DNA of 64,000 bases from Streptosporangium lutulentum (GTDB lineage Bacteria; Actinomycetota; Actinomycetes; Streptosporangiales; Streptosporangiaceae): the NCBI RefSeq assembly GCF_030811455.1, contig NZ_JAUSQU010000001.1, positions 8,122,001 through 8,186,000 of the forward strand, written 5' to 3'. Both the position numbers and the translations under genes were made by a program. Positions 52,076-61,574 of the stretch are shown here, in pieces; the first letter of the stretch is position 1, and every line of letters starts with the position of its first letter. The notes beneath the pieces are model-generated. The model searched no databases and had not been told where the DNA came from. It saw only the letters and a program-made list of their open reading frames with translations.

Positions 52076-53575
52076 ATGAATCTCACAGGCTGGAATGAGG
52101 TCGCCCGTCGCTTCGCGAAGGGGCGGATCGTACGCGCGACGGCGGTCGTCGTCGTCGCCGTCGCCGGTGCCTGGATGGGCATCATGCTGGGCGGCGCCAT
52201 ACGGACCAACGTCGGCCCCGTGGAGCTTGGCATGACGGCGGAGCCCTCGTGGGCGGGGGAGACCGTCGTGGACGCTCACCCTTTCGGCACACTTCTGTTC
52301 GACACCCACAACGCCCCGGTCGACCTGCGCATCACCCTTGAGAACATCAATCCCGATCGGGCCAAGGCGATCCTGATGGACGCGAAGTTCTCCGACCGGC
52401 TTCCCGCGATGCTGGAGAAGGAGCTGGGAGACGGAGTCAGGACGCTGATCCTGCGCGCCGCTCTCTGCGGCCTGGCGGGAGGCCTGATCGCCACGCTGAT
52501 CGTCTTTCGCCGGCCCAAGGAGGCCCTGGCGGGTCTGGTGGGCGCCGCCGTCCTGATCGCCGGTACGGGCGCGGCCGTCGTCCTGACGTTCCGCCCGGAC
52601 TCGGTGGTGGAGCCGAAATACACCGGACTGCTGACCGGCGCGCCGTCTCTGGTCGGCGACGCCGAGTCGATCGTGACCAGATTCGAGTCCTACCGCCTCC
52701 AGCTCGCCAAACTGGTCAACAACGTCTCCCAGCTGTACGACACGGTCTCCGTCCTGCCGGTCTACGACGCCGACCCCACCTCGATCCGGGTGCTCCACGT
52801 CTCCGACATCCATCTCAGCCTCATCGCGTGGAATCTCATCCGCTCGATCACCACCCAGTTCAAGATCGACGTGATCGTGGACACCGGCGACCTGACCGAC
52901 CACGGCACCGGCCCCGAGGACAAGTTCGTCGAGGAGATCGGCACCCTCGATGTGCCGTACGTCTTCGTCAGGGGCAACCACGACTCCAGGACGACCCAGA
53001 AGGCCGTGGCCACGCAGAAGGGCGCGATCGTCCTGGACGACTCGGTCAAGACCGTGGCGGGGCTGCGCATCTACGGGCTGGGCGACCCCCGGTTCACCCC
53101 TGACAAGTCCGTCGCCGTCGACTCCGACCTCGAGTCCCTGAGCGCCATGGGCCGTGCTCACGCCCTACGGCTGGCGCAGGGCCCCAAGCCGGTCGATCTG
53201 GTGGCGGTGCACGATCCGACGATCGCCAGGGCGTTCTCCGGCGCGGCTCCCATGGTCCTCACGGGCCACTCGCACGAACGATCCAGCGAACTGCTGCCCT
53301 CGGGAACCCGCCTGCTGGTCCAGGGATCCACCGGAGGCGCCGGCCTGCGAGCTCTGGAACACGACGAACCCACCCCTATCGCGGCCTCGGTTCTGTACTT
53401 CGACCGTAAGACGCATCGCCTGCGGGCCTGGGACGACATCACTCTGGGAGGACTCGGCGAGCAGTCAGTTCAGATCGAACGTCACGTTGAGGCCGACCCT
53501 GGCCGTACAATTTCTCCTGTGTCGACGATCGCCCCGTCTCCTGCGGGATCGATCAGCGCCACAACGACGCCTTAA
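52076..53575 (+). CDS. Membrane metallophosphoesterase
   Basis: A 499-residue protein. A membrane segment near residues 20-45, two more near 120-175, then a calcineurin-like phosphoesterase domain with all metal motifs: SDIHLS, DTGDLTDHG, RGNHDS, VHDP and GHSHERS. The catalytic domain is probably outside the membrane. Substrate unknown. GAGGTGGAGG lies upstream of ATG. Confidence 0.88.
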   Translation: MNLTGWNEVARRFAKGRIVRATAVVVVAVAGAWMGIMLGGAIRTNVGPVELGMTAEPSWAGETVVDAHPFGTLLFDTHNAPVDLRITLENINPDRAKAILMDAKFSDRLPAMLEKELGDGVRTLILRAALCGLAGGLIATLIVFRRPKEALAGLVGAAVLIAGTGAAVVLTFRPDSVVEPKYTGLLTGAPSLVGDAESIVTRFESYRLQLAKLVNNVSQLYDTVSVLPVYDADPTSIRVLHVSDIHLSLIAWNLIRSITTQFKIDVIVDTGDLTDHGTGPEDKFVEEIGTLDVPYVFVRGNHDSRTTQKAVATQKGAIVLDDSVKTVAGLRIYGLGDPRFTPDKSVAVDSDLESLSAMGRAHALRLAQGPKPVDLVAVHDPTIARAFSGAAPMVLTGHSHERSSELLPSGTRLLVQGSTGGAGLRALEHDEPTPIAASVLYFDRKTHRLRAWDDITLGGLGEQSVQIERHVEADPGRTISPVSTIAPSPAGSISATTTP

Positions 53576-53667
53576 GCCGGAAAGCCGCTTTGGCATCGGG
53601 GCAAAAGTCCCCTATGCTTCAGAGGTCTCCAGCGGAAGACGGCAACGGAACGGAATGAGAATTCCGA

Positions 53668-53740
53668 GCCCCCATCGTCTAGTGGCCTAGGACACCGCCC
53701 TTTCAAGGCGGCGACACGGGTTCGAATCCCGTTGGGGGCA
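53668..53740 (+). tRNA. tRNA-Glu (TTC)
   Basis: A 73-nt cloverleaf; acceptor GCCCCCA/TGGGGGC, anticodon TTC in loop CTTTCAA, T loop TTCGAAT. First of three tRNAs. Confidence 0.96.
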
Positions 53741-53849
53741 CCGGCCAAGCGAAAGCTTGTCAGGGAAACGGCAGGTCGAAGACCTCCGAAGAACTGGTAA
53801 GCTAAGCAAGGTCAAGAACGGCCAGGGGATAAGCTCCCGGGTCAAGCAA

Positions 53850-53924
53850 GGTCCTGTAGAGCAGTTTGGAGTGCTCGTCACCCTGTCAAGGTGAAGGTCG
53901 CGGGTTCAAGTCCCGTCAGGACCG
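53850..53924 (+). tRNA. tRNA-Asp (GTC)
   Basis: A 75-nt cloverleaf; acceptor GGTCCTG/CAGGACC, anticodon GTC in loop CTGTCAA, discriminator G. Confidence 0.96.
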
Positions 53925-53951
53925 CTTAGGTGGATGTTCATCCGCCATCGA

Positions 53952-54025
53952 GGTCAGGTAGCTCAGTCGGTACGAGCGTCCGCCTGAAAAGCGGAAGGTC
54001 GGCGGTTCGACCCCGCCCCTGACCA
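53952..54025 (+). tRNA. tRNA-Phe (GAA)
   Basis: A 74-nt cloverleaf; acceptor GGTCAGG/CCTGACC, anticodon GAA in loop CTGAAAA. Followed by a strong terminator and then the integrase end of an integrative element, so its 3' end is the likely attachment site. Confidence 0.95.
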
Positions 54026-54046
54026 CCTCGTCTAAGCAGCACAAAC

Positions 54047-54077
54047 GCCCCGAGCGATCATCGTTCGGGGCTTTTTT
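54047..54077 (+). terminator. Terminator of the tRNA cluster
   Basis: GCCCCGAGCG (54047-54056) pairs with CGTTCGGGGC (54062-54071) with one G-T pair, followed by TTTTTT. Confidence 0.9.
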
Positions 54078-54109
54078 GATCTCCAGTGACAGCAACGCTG
54101 ACAGCAACG

Positions 54110-54469
54110 TCAGCTTGCAGCCCCGTCAGCTGAGCCGTCTCCGTTCAAGCGTCTCGCCAATTCAGCCAGCAGCTTGATGTTAGAGGTGGACAGAGAGCGG
54201 ACGTGGGGATCGAGCTCTAGTGCGTGCGCAGACACGTTGAGGCCGTACCACTCCTCGATGACCATGAGGACAACATGCTCCTGGGATCGGCCAATAGCTT
54301 TGGCAACGTCCTCAAGTTCCTGGTGCCTGGGTGGGCGCACGTACTGTCCGTTGGCGACGGAACACCACCACGGCGCTGAGCGCACGTGATTCGACCTCTT
54401 AGACAACTCTTCGAACGTAACCCCACAAGCATTTAGAAAACGGACCCTGTCGCTAAATGGCTTAGGCAT
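54110..54469 (-). CDS. XRE-like DNA-binding protein of AICE
   Basis: A 119-residue protein with an N-terminal helix-turn-helix-like region (RVRFLNACGVTFEELSKRS and PPRHQELEDVAKAIG). It recalls the small repressor-type proteins encoded between int and the tRNA in several AICEs. The C-terminal 50 residues are helical and Leu-rich. Function inferred from fold and place. Confidence 0.65.
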   Translation of the reverse strand: MPKPFSDRVRFLNACGVTFEELSKRSNHVRSAPWWCSVANGQYVRPPRHQELEDVAKAIGRSQEHVVLMVIEEWYGLNVSAHALELDPHVRSLSTSNIKLLAELARRLNGDGSADGAAS

Positions 54470-54575
54470 TATTTCCAGTCCTTAACAGTAGAGGAATTAA
54501 CGATATATCGCGATAGGTCAACGATACGTCGAAACGAGTGGTGGCCGCAAGCCTGGGTGGCCCCAGGTAAGCAAA

Positions 54576-54605
54576 ACGCCCCGGAACAGTAAGGTTCTGG
54601 GGCGT
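54576..54605 (-). terminator. Terminator of the int operon
   Basis: On the minus strand ACGCCCCAGAAC pairs with GTTCCGGGGCGT (one G-T) over a 6-nt loop and is followed by TTTTGC. It lies 15 bp beyond the int stop. Confidence 0.82.
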
Positions 54606-54619
54606 CGAGGCTTGCATGA

Positions 54620-55894
54620 TCATTTAGCCAAGGCGTCTCCGAGCTTGCCGAGGGCGTTGCGCTTGTCGTCGAGGGAGACATGGGCATAAATCGTCATAGT
54701 GACTTCGATGTCGCTGTGGCCGACGATGTCTCGGACGACCTGGGGCGGGACGCCGAGGTTGAGCAGCAGGGTCACGCAGGTGTGTCGGAGGTCGTGAAAG
54801 CGCATGTCCCCGAGGCCGGCGGCCTTGCGGATCGCTCCCCAGCTTCGGCGAAGGTTGTCCGGCTCCATGGGCGTCCCGCGCCGGGACGGGAAGACGAGGC
54901 CGTGTTCCTCCCAGTCGTCCCAGCGGTCAGAGCGTTCGGCGAACTGCTGCTTGCGATGTGCTCGGAGCGCTTCGATACAGATGGATGGGAGCGGAACGGT
55001 TCGCTCGGAGTCGTTGGTCTTGGGGCGGACGAACTGGAGACGGCCCTCGACACGCTGAAGAGTCTGGATCACTTCGAGTTTCGCGCCGTCGAGGTCGATG
55101 TCCACCCAGCGGAGCCCGAGCAGCTCCCCGCGCCGCAGCCCGAGACAGAGCGCCAAGACATAGAGGGCCGACAACCGATGCTCGTGGGCGGCCTTAAGGA
55201 CCAGGCGGGACTGAGGGACGGTCAAGCCGCGGTTGACCTTGTACTTGGGCACCGGGACCTTGACGAGCTTGGCCGCGTTGCGCGGGATGATCTCCTCTCG
55301 TACCGCGGACTCCAGGGCGTTGCGGAGTACGGCGTGCACGGACTGGACCATGCGAGTCGATAGCCGTGACTCGCAGCACTCGCTGTCCTTGAGCGCGCAG
55401 CAGACGGGAGTCTCCCGGGAGGCGTCCCAGCCGTGCTTGCAGCACTGGCACTCGCTACGGGTCCGGGTAATGAACAGCCGGACCTCCTGGGCGTTGAGTT
55501 TGCTCAGCCGCCGCTTTCCCAGGCCGGGGATCAGGTGCAGCCGGACGACGCCCTCGTAGCCTTGGTAGGTCTTGGGGCGCCGCTCCTCGCGGACGATGTA
55601 CTTGAGCCAGTAGTTCAGGTAGTCGCCGACCGTCCAGTTCTCTGAGGAGACGGGAATGCCCTCGTCGGAGTTCTTGAGAAGCTCGGTCAGCTTCTTCCGC
55701 GCATCTTCCTGGGATCGGGCCGAGCCCTGCACGCGCTTGACGGCGCCGCCCGTGGTGGGCACGAAGGCGGCGTAGCCGTACCGGCCGTCCTTCCGGGGCC
55801 AGATGCTCCCCTCACCGTTGGAGCGCTTCCGCATGCGGCGCTTGCTCTGCCGCCTCGGCCCTTCCTCGGGCGTGCCGAGTGCTGTCCTGGTCAT
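54620..55894 (-). CDS. int: Tyrosine site-specific integrase of AICE
   Basis: A 424-residue tyrosine recombinase. N-terminal SAM-like arm (VGDYLNYWLKYIVREERRPKT), catalytic residues Arg255 (LRRGE), His367/Arg370 (HDLRH), His393 (GHSD) and nucleophile Tyr403 (TIYAHV). A cysteine-rich insertion (Cys149-Cys174, seven cysteines) interrupts the core-binding domain; it is known from other actinomycete integrases and may bind zinc. ATG overlaps the xis stop (TGATG). Confidence 0.94.
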   Translation of the reverse strand: MTRTALGTPEEGPRRQSKRRMRKRSNGEGSIWPRKDGRYGYAAFVPTTGGAVKRVQGSARSQEDARKKLTELLKNSDEGIPVSSENWTVGDYLNYWLKYIVREERRPKTYQGYEGVVRLHLIPGLGKRRLSKLNAQEVRLFITRTRSECQCCKHGWDASRETPVCCALKDSECCESRLSTRMVQSVHAVLRNALESAVREEIIPRNAAKLVKVPVPKYKVNRGLTVPQSRLVLKAAHEHRLSALYVLALCLGLRRGELLGLRWVDIDLDGAKLEVIQTLQRVEGRLQFVRPKTNDSERTVPLPSICIEALRAHRKQQFAERSDRWDDWEEHGLVFPSRRGTPMEPDNLRRSWGAIRKAAGLGDMRFHDLRHTCVTLLLNLGVPPQVVRDIVGHSDIEVTMTIYAHVSLDDKRNALGKLGDALAK

Positions 55895-56073
55895 CACGCC
55901 GCCTCCATCAGGTTGTGGATGCACTCGGTCACCGCGTCGACCGGGATGAGACGGCGACGGCGGATCTTCAGGCTTCGGATCTCGTTCGAACGGATCAGGC
56001 AGTAGAGGGTCCACCGGCTCACCCGGAGGCGAGCGGCGGCCTCGTCGACGGTCAGGAGTTGCTCGTCATCCAT
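55894..56073 (-). CDS. xis: Excisionase (helix-turn-helix)
   Basis: A 59-residue MerR/AlpA-type excisionase: LLTVDEAAARLRVSRWTLYC and KIRRRRLIPVDAV. It is too small for many gene finders. Its start overlaps the repSA 3' end by 8 bp and its stop overlaps the int start, so rep-xis-int are transcribed together, as in pSAM2. Confidence 0.92.
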   Translation of the reverse strand: MDDEQLLTVDEAAARLRVSRWTLYCLIRSNEIRSLKIRRRRLIPVDAVTECIHNLMEAA

Positions 56074-57457
56074 GCGCGGCCTTCGGCGGGAATGCAGGGG
56101 GAAGCAGATCGGTGCCGCTTAAGGCAGCGGCGAGGAGCCGTTCACCGGCAGACAGGCCCTGTCCGGCGTAGTCCCAGCGGGAGGTGATGAGCACGGTGTC
56201 CTCCTCGAAGAGGGGGAGTCGGCCAGTGCTGACAGCCTCTCCGCGCATGTGGTCGGCCCGTTCGGCGCGGAGGTCGCCGAGGGTGGTGGAGTAGCGCCGT
56301 GACTTCGTGGAGAAGTGGCCGCGGAAGCCCAGCATGTGAGCCCATTGCACGAGCCGGAATTCGGTCAGCTCGTCGAGGACGCCCAGGCGCATGCACTCGG
56401 CGATGAGTCGTCGGGGGTGGTCGCGGATGGGCAGGGCGGTCAGGTCGTCGAGGAGGTTGATGCGCCGGTCCAGTGTGCCGACGCACTCGGCGGCCTTGGT
56501 CGCATACTTGGCGATGTAGGCGGCTACGGCCTGTTCGGAGAGGTCGCCGTTCATGGTGATCTGTCTGACATCGAGCTGAGCACCCCACCGAAAGACCCGC
56601 GTGGGCTCACCGGGAACCTTCGGCACGGTCACCGCGACCGCCGAGGCGGCATGCCGTACGGCGTCCGTCATCAGGTCGACCGTCGCCCAGGCCGGGGGAC
56701 TCGTGACCGGTCCCTCCGAGCCGTCGAGGCGGATCACGGCGTGGAAGTGGACGACCCCGCGCCGCTGGTACTCGGCGACTTTGGCGAAGGAGATGACGGC
56801 CTGCTCGCGTAGCTCCCGCTGGGTCAGTCCGGCGTTCTTGGCGATGCGCCGGCGCAGGGCCTCGGTGAAGCGTCGCCACAGCTCCGGGGACATGGCGTTG
56901 AACAGCACCGAGCCCGCGTAGTCGTAACACTCCGGGCACAGCGGCTCACCGAGGCACGGTTCATCAGCCCTGTGCCGGGCGGTGCAGGACATGATTCGTC
57001 CGTGCGGGCACGTCTCGGCGTCGCGGCGGGCGTGACACGGCAGGACCTTGCCGTTCTTCTCCCGTCGTACGTGCACCGGCCCGAAGGACGGAGCGGTGAG
57101 CGTGACGAACAGGCACGGGTGTGCGCTCACCGAGGCCGGGACGCCCTTGCCTCCGATCAGGCCCGCGCGCACCAGCTGGTAGGTGTCGGCCCGGTAGGTC
57201 TCGGCACAGGAGGGGCAGCGGGTCGCGCGCCTGGTCTTGCAGGCCACCCGCAGTACGCCGTCCGGTTCCAGGTGGGTGCTGTAGCGGTGCAGGAGTGTGC
57301 CGGTCGCGCGGTCCCAGTGTTCGACCTTTCCGCGCAGGTGGATCGGCTGTCGGCAGCCGCCGGTCCGGCGGATCTGGGAGGCCCAGCGTTCGTAGTGGGG
57401 ATCGCGGAGCCGGGAGATTATTCCGGCTACCGCGTGTGGATCGGTCAGGGTGGGCAA
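56066..57457 (-). CDS. repSA: Replication initiator RepSA
   Basis: A 463-residue rolling-circle initiator. The HUH-type motif VVHFHAVIRLD lies near residue 235 and the Tyr motif YIAKYATKAAE near 300. Two cysteine clusters (CPSCAET; CLGEPLCPEC) form likely zinc ribbons. It starts replication of the excised element. Confidence 0.93.
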   Translation of the reverse strand: MPTLTDPHAVAGIISRLRDPHYERWASQIRRTGGCRQPIHLRGKVEHWDRATGTLLHRYSTHLEPDGVLRVACKTRRATRCPSCAETYRADTYQLVRAGLIGGKGVPASVSAHPCLFVTLTAPSFGPVHVRREKNGKVLPCHARRDAETCPHGRIMSCTARHRADEPCLGEPLCPECYDYAGSVLFNAMSPELWRRFTEALRRRIAKNAGLTQRELREQAVISFAKVAEYQRRGVVHFHAVIRLDGSEGPVTSPPAWATVDLMTDAVRHAASAVAVTVPKVPGEPTRVFRWGAQLDVRQITMNGDLSEQAVAAYIAKYATKAAECVGTLDRRINLLDDLTALPIRDHPRRLIAECMRLGVLDELTEFRLVQWAHMLGFRGHFSTKSRRYSTTLGDLRAERADHMRGEAVSTGRLPLFEEDTVLITSRWDYAGQGLSAGERLLAAALSGTDLLPPAFPPKAAHG

Positions 57458-57553
57458 GATGGGTTCCGTCCTGTGCAGAGTGATCTGTGAGGGATGGCCC
57501 CCGGCGTGGCGCGGAACTTGGCGGTTGTGTGGCCACGCGGGGGGCGTTTACGG

Positions 57554-57685
57554 CTATGCGCCGTAGTTGTCGATCCCGACGCCATCGCAGTCGGGGCAGG
57601 TCTCGCCGTCACCGGTGACGCCGGTTCCGTTGCAGGTGCAGCAGCGGTAGCGGACCACCGGGAGCAGCTCGATCTCGGCGGGCAT
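57554..57685 (-). CDS. Small zinc-ribbon protein of AICE
   Basis: A 43-residue peptide starting MPAEIELLPVVRYRCCTCNG, with a DnaJ-like double motif CTCNGTG and CPDCDGVG that can bind one zinc. AAGGGAG lies six bases before ATG. Such peptides are encoded between rep and tra in many actinomycete elements. Confidence 0.75.
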   Translation of the reverse strand: MPAEIELLPVVRYRCCTCNGTGVTGDGETCPDCDGVGIDNYGA

Positions 57686-57697
57686 GGAGAACTCCCT

Positions 57698-58327
57698 TCA
57701 CGCTGTGCGCAGGTGGCGCAGGAGGTCGGAGGCGAGTTGGCCGGACACGCCCAGGCGGGCGCGTAGCAGGTCGAGGGTGATGGGCTTGCCGTGCTTGGCG
57801 TGGTGCTCGTCGGCCACGCGGCGGGCGTAGTCGAGGAGAGCGGGAGACGGTTCGGCGCCGTCGCCCTGGTCGTCATCGGGGACGGGGAGGAGAACCGGGA
57901 CCGCGGTGACCGACTCGGGTACGGCCGGGGAGGATTCGGGGCGGGGACCGGTCGCCCGGCGTTCCAGTATCGAGACGGCGATCAGGAACGCCGCGGCGGG
58001 AGTCCCGGCGGTCAGCCAGCCCCATACGGAGGGTTCGGCTTGATGGAGATTGGCGGCCAGGGACAGGACGATCCCGGCGACGAGGACGAAGGTCGGCCAG
58101 GTGAGCGGGCCGGTTCGCTTGCGGCCGGTCTCCTTGTCGCGCTGGCGCTCGCGGGCGGCCATGACGCAGGTCAGATCGACGCACACGGCCACCGCCCAGG
58201 CCATCCAGCCCGTCTGCCCGTGATCCACCGCTGTCTTGCGTACGTGGGAGAAAGAGCCGGCACCGGCGATGAGCGCCAGGACGATGACGGGACCGGAGTC
58301 CAGCAGCCAGGAGGCGAGGCGTCGCAT
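57698..58327 (-). CDS. DUF2637 membrane protein (Spd-like)
   Basis: A 209-residue protein with four membrane segments in the first 125 residues (DUF2637) and a soluble C-terminal winged-helix-like part (ITLDLLRARLGVSGQLASDLL). Family members lie next to TraB/TraSA genes and are linked to intramycelial plasmid spread. Starts 5 bp beyond the traSA stop. Confidence 0.85.
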   Translation of the reverse strand: MRRLASWLLDSGPVIVLALIAGAGSFSHVRKTAVDHGQTGWMAWAVAVCVDLTCVMAARERQRDKETGRKRTGPLTWPTFVLVAGIVLSLAANLHQAEPSVWGWLTAGTPAAAFLIAVSILERRATGPRPESSPAVPESVTAVPVLLPVPDDDQGDGAEPSPALLDYARRVADEHHAKHGKPITLDLLRARLGVSGQLASDLLRHLRTA

Positions 58328-58332
58328 GGTGG

Positions 58333-59715
58333 TCAGCCCTTCCGGAGTTCCGGGATGACGGGGTCGGGGGTGAGGAACTCGGCGAGGTCGGCATCGGTGA
58401 CCTCGGCGCAGTGGGTACCGGCCGTGATCTCCGCCCAGGACGGAGTGAGACCGGCGTAGGTGTGAGTAGCGTCTTCGGCGGCCTGCTCGGAGACGTAGAA
58501 GGAGCGCGCCCGGTACCACTGGCCGTCCTGTCCGGCGACGATCGCGACGCCGGGAGTCTCGGAGGCGATGGCTCGAGCGGAGACCAGCGCCGCGGGATCG
58601 AGGTCGCCGAGAGTCATGGTCGCGGTTTCGGGATCGTTGACGCGGTGACAGATCCGCCCCGAGCACTGAGCACGCAGCGCAGTGACGCCGGGACCGAGAT
58701 CGGAGCCGATGCGCTGGCCGCAGCAGAAGAGATAGATCCCGAACGCCCGCCCGAGCTGGGCGACCCGCAGCAGCGCCGTTGACGTCTTGGCGATCTCGTC
58801 TTTCTCGGACTTGTCGGCCATCAGATACAGCTCGGCCAGCTCGTCGACCAGGACCACGACGGGCACCGGCCGCCGATCGCTGGAGAGCTGCCAAATGTTG
58901 CGCGCTCCGGCCGTACGGCACGCGGCCATCCGGTCGGCCATCAGCGCGACGAGGTCATCCAGCAGCCCGACGCATTCGGCGCGGGAGGTGGCCAGCGCCG
59001 ACAGGCGACGTTCGTAGGGGGTGAACTCAACCCCGCCCTTGAGGTCGAACCCGACGAGCGCGACCGGTTGCGGGGAGAGTCCGATGATCAGGGCGTTGGC
59101 CAGGTTCGACTTGCCGGATTGGGTGGCGCCCGCGTTGAGCCAGTGCGGGACCGTCCGGAAGTCGATGACCCAGGGGGAGCCGGTCTCCAACCGGCCGACG
59201 GTGACCTTGAGGAGTTCGGTCGAGACGGGGACCTGACTGATCCGGACCAGCGGATCTCGGATGGTCGCGGCGAGGGTGACGCGGCCTCGTTTCGTCGAGG
59301 AGACGCGTACGGCGTGCACGCGCCAGGAGTGCGCGAGCCGGTCGGCGACTTCGGCGTAGTCCTCGGGGATCTGCCCCTCCAGGAGGCGGATCGTGACGCG
59401 CCAGCCGTGACGGGTCGGCATGGGCAGCCACATCCACGGCTTGGTGTCGACCGCGACCCGCTGCAGGCGTCGCTTGACGCGGACGAGGCCGGTCGAGGAG
59501 ATCAGGCCGGGCACGGTGGTGAACCAGAAGCGCTGCCGCTTCTTCGTGAGGCCGCAGCCCAGGGCGACCTTGCGCCAGGTGAAGCGGACCGTGATGGCGG
59601 TCAGCGGGTAGCCGAGGCACAGCCAGAAGGACCGGTAGTACCAGCGGCGCCAGGCCCAGAGCCCGGCCACCGAGGCGGCCAGGACTCCGAGCGCGAGGAG
59701 GAGACCGTCAGACAC
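58333..59715 (-). CDS. traSA: Conjugal DNA translocase TraSA (FtsK/SpoIIIE)
   Basis: A 460-residue FtsK/SpoIIIE ATPase. One or two N-terminal membrane segments (LLLALGVLAASVAGLWAWRR), Walker A GATQSGKSN (196-204), Walker B VVVLVDELAEL. It pumps double-stranded DNA between hyphae. GTG start overlaps the upstream stop by 8 bp. Confidence 0.93.
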   Translation of the reverse strand: MSDGLLLALGVLAASVAGLWAWRRWYYRSFWLCLGYPLTAITVRFTWRKVALGCGLTKKRQRFWFTTVPGLISSTGLVRVKRRLQRVAVDTKPWMWLPMPTRHGWRVTIRLLEGQIPEDYAEVADRLAHSWRVHAVRVSSTKRGRVTLAATIRDPLVRISQVPVSTELLKVTVGRLETGSPWVIDFRTVPHWLNAGATQSGKSNLANALIIGLSPQPVALVGFDLKGGVEFTPYERRLSALATSRAECVGLLDDLVALMADRMAACRTAGARNIWQLSSDRRPVPVVVLVDELAELYLMADKSEKDEIAKTSTALLRVAQLGRAFGIYLFCCGQRIGSDLGPGVTALRAQCSGRICHRVNDPETATMTLGDLDPAALVSARAIASETPGVAIVAGQDGQWYRARSFYVSEQAAEDATHTYAGLTPSWAEITAGTHCAEVTDADLAEFLTPDPVIPELRKG

Positions 59716-60046
59716 CGCGTGCCTCCGCGGTGGTTGCGGCCAGGAGTGCCGAGGCGCGGTAGGCGATGCCCCAGCGTCCCGACAGTTCCCACGCGTAGCC
59801 GACCAGGCCGACAGGCTTGACCTCGTTGCCGGGGAAGACCGAAGGCTCCCCGACGACGCCGATCTTGACCAGCTCGATCTTGCCGAAGGCGTCCTCAACG
59901 GAGAACAACACCTCGTAGACGGTCTGGCCGCTTGCCTTGTCGGTCTTCAACTCGCCGGTCTCCTTGTTCACGATGCGCGGGCACGGAGCCTTCACGCAGA
60001 TGAACTGGAGCCGGGAGACGTCGACCGGGATGGGGATGTTGCGCAT
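59708..60046 (-). CDS. SCO3933-family regulatory protein
   Basis: A 112-residue protein; the pattern ETGELKTDKASGQTVYEVLF and WGIAYRASALL matches the SCO3933 family encoded directly upstream of traSA in actinomycete elements. Role in regulation is annotated for the family but not proved. Confidence 0.85.
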   Translation of the reverse strand: MRNIPIPVDVSRLQFICVKAPCPRIVNKETGELKTDKASGQTVYEVLFSVEDAFGKIELVKIGVVGEPSVFPGNEVKPVGLVGYAWELSGRWGIAYRASALLAATTAEARGV

Positions 60047-60371
60047 GCTGAAAACACCTCTCGTCTGCCTGCTGAGCAGGGCATGGGGACGAGGGAGATC
60101 GCACGCCGTCAGAACCGAACGCGATAGCATCGAAGCGCCAACTAGGGTGCTGACCGCATCCGGCCTGGGCGGGTCTCCCGCTCAGGCCACTTTCATGTGT
60201 GGCCTGTCTCCGCTCCCTGAGAGCGGTCTTTCGGTATTTGCCCTTGAAACGCAGAAGAGCGTTTGCGTTGGGCTGTCACCTCCTTTCCAGGAGAGCTTCA
60301 GCGTCAACACAAACGCTACCTCGCACCGCGAGTACCTGCTAGTACTTTTAGTATTAGTGCACGTACTTTTT
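60047..60371. promoter_or_regulatory. Promoter region of the AICE transfer operon
   Basis: About 325 bp without a gene. The last 40 bp are AT-rich and carry AGTACTTTTAGTATT (60341-60355) and CGTACTTTTTC (60362). The same motif occurs on the other side of the regulator gene, so this is probably operator DNA. Confidence 0.55.
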
Positions 60372-61574
60372 CTACACTCCAACTCGGTCGGCGAGTTCCC
60401 GCAGCTCAGGCGAGGGCGGGTCCTGCATGGTCAGCAAATCGGACACAAGTTGGTAGGTGATTCGGTGGTTCCGTATCTGCTCCGGTGTGATGGCCTCGGC
60501 CTCCAGCAGTGCGGATACGGCCTCTTCGACCTGTCGACGTTGAGCGTGCGCGCGGGCAAGGTCTATCTGGAGCCGAGCGCGCCGCTCACTGGAAAGCGGC
60601 GAGGTGTCGACCGCCGTACCGACCCGGAGCGCATGACCGGCGTCTCCCAGCTCGACCGCCACCGCCACCTCGTGAAGCGCGACGTTGGCCGGACCGAACT
60701 CCGTGTTGTAGTCGTTGCGTCCTTCCTCCAGCCGCTCCGCGACCTCACGAGCCCGCGCCAGGTGCTGGTACGCGGTGTCCGCCTCGTTCAGCCGGGAAGC
60801 GGCCACGGCCCGCTGCAGAGTAAGTCCACCCCACAGCGACATCGCCTCGGGCTTGCCCTCGTCGACCATGAACCACAGAGCTTCGGCAGCTGTACGGGCC
60901 GTCTCCTCTGCCTGGTCGAAGTGGCGCGCGCCCAGGAAGACGAAGCCGAGCCGGAAGGCGCCGGCCGCCATCATCAGCGGGTTGCCCGCCCTTTCCGCGG
61001 CGACGATCGCGCGATCGGCGGCGATCCACGCGGCCTCGGGCTCACCGAGCTTGGCGAGCGCGGCCGAGCACGCCTGGTAGGTCACCGCGAGCAGTTCGAA
61101 CAGCTCCGCCCGCCGCTCCTCGGGAGCCGATCGAGCGGCGGTCTCCAGTGCGGGTATCAGGCCCCGCAGCAGGTCGGCCAGCTCCACGTACCGGCTTTCG
61201 TGCGTCAGCTCCCATGCTCGATCGACCCGCGGCTGGATCTCCGACGTGGCCGGGACGGGTGCCGAATGCAGCATGGCCCGCAGGGAGTGAGCCCCCGACA
61301 GCACCAGGCGCAGACCGGCCGTTCCCGGGATCTCCTCGGCGGAGGCGGCGACCACCGGTGCCTCCGCAGCCAGCTCCGACAGCGGGATGTCGAGCGCTTC
61401 GGCGACCTTCTCCAGGACCGACATGCGATCGACCTTGCGCACCCCGCGCTCCACCTGCGAGATCCACGCCACCGACCGATCGACCAGCCGCGCCAGCTCC
61501 GGCTGTGACAGGCCGCGCCGCTTGCGTTCCTGGGCGATGCGCCGCCCCAGGGCTCTCTGATACTCGGTGCTCAC
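60372..61574 (-). CDS. XRE regulator with TPR-like C-terminal domain
   Basis: A 400-residue regulator. Helix-turn-helix (GLSQPELARLVDRSVAWISQVERG, residues 21-44), then about 300 residues of helical TPR-like repeats (AFRLGFVFLGARHFDQAEET, ...LNEADTAYQHLARAREVA). Such proteins often respond to peptides or metabolic signals and control mobile elements. Its ATG overlaps the stop of the monooxygenase-like gene by 4 bp. Confidence 0.9.
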   Translation of the reverse strand: MSTEYQRALGRRIAQERKRRGLSQPELARLVDRSVAWISQVERGVRKVDRMSVLEKVAEALDIPLSELAAEAPVVAASAEEIPGTAGLRLVLSGAHSLRAMLHSAPVPATSEIQPRVDRAWELTHESRYVELADLLRGLIPALETAARSAPEERRAELFELLAVTYQACSAALAKLGEPEAAWIAADRAIVAAERAGNPLMMAAGAFRLGFVFLGARHFDQAEETARTAAEALWFMVDEGKPEAMSLWGGLTLQRAVAASRLNEADTAYQHLARAREVAERLEEGRNDYNTEFGPANVALHEVAVAVELGDAGHALRVGTAVDTSPLSSERRARLQIDLARAHAQRRQVEEAVSALLEAEAITPEQIRNHRITYQLVSDLLTMQDPPSPELRELADRVGV

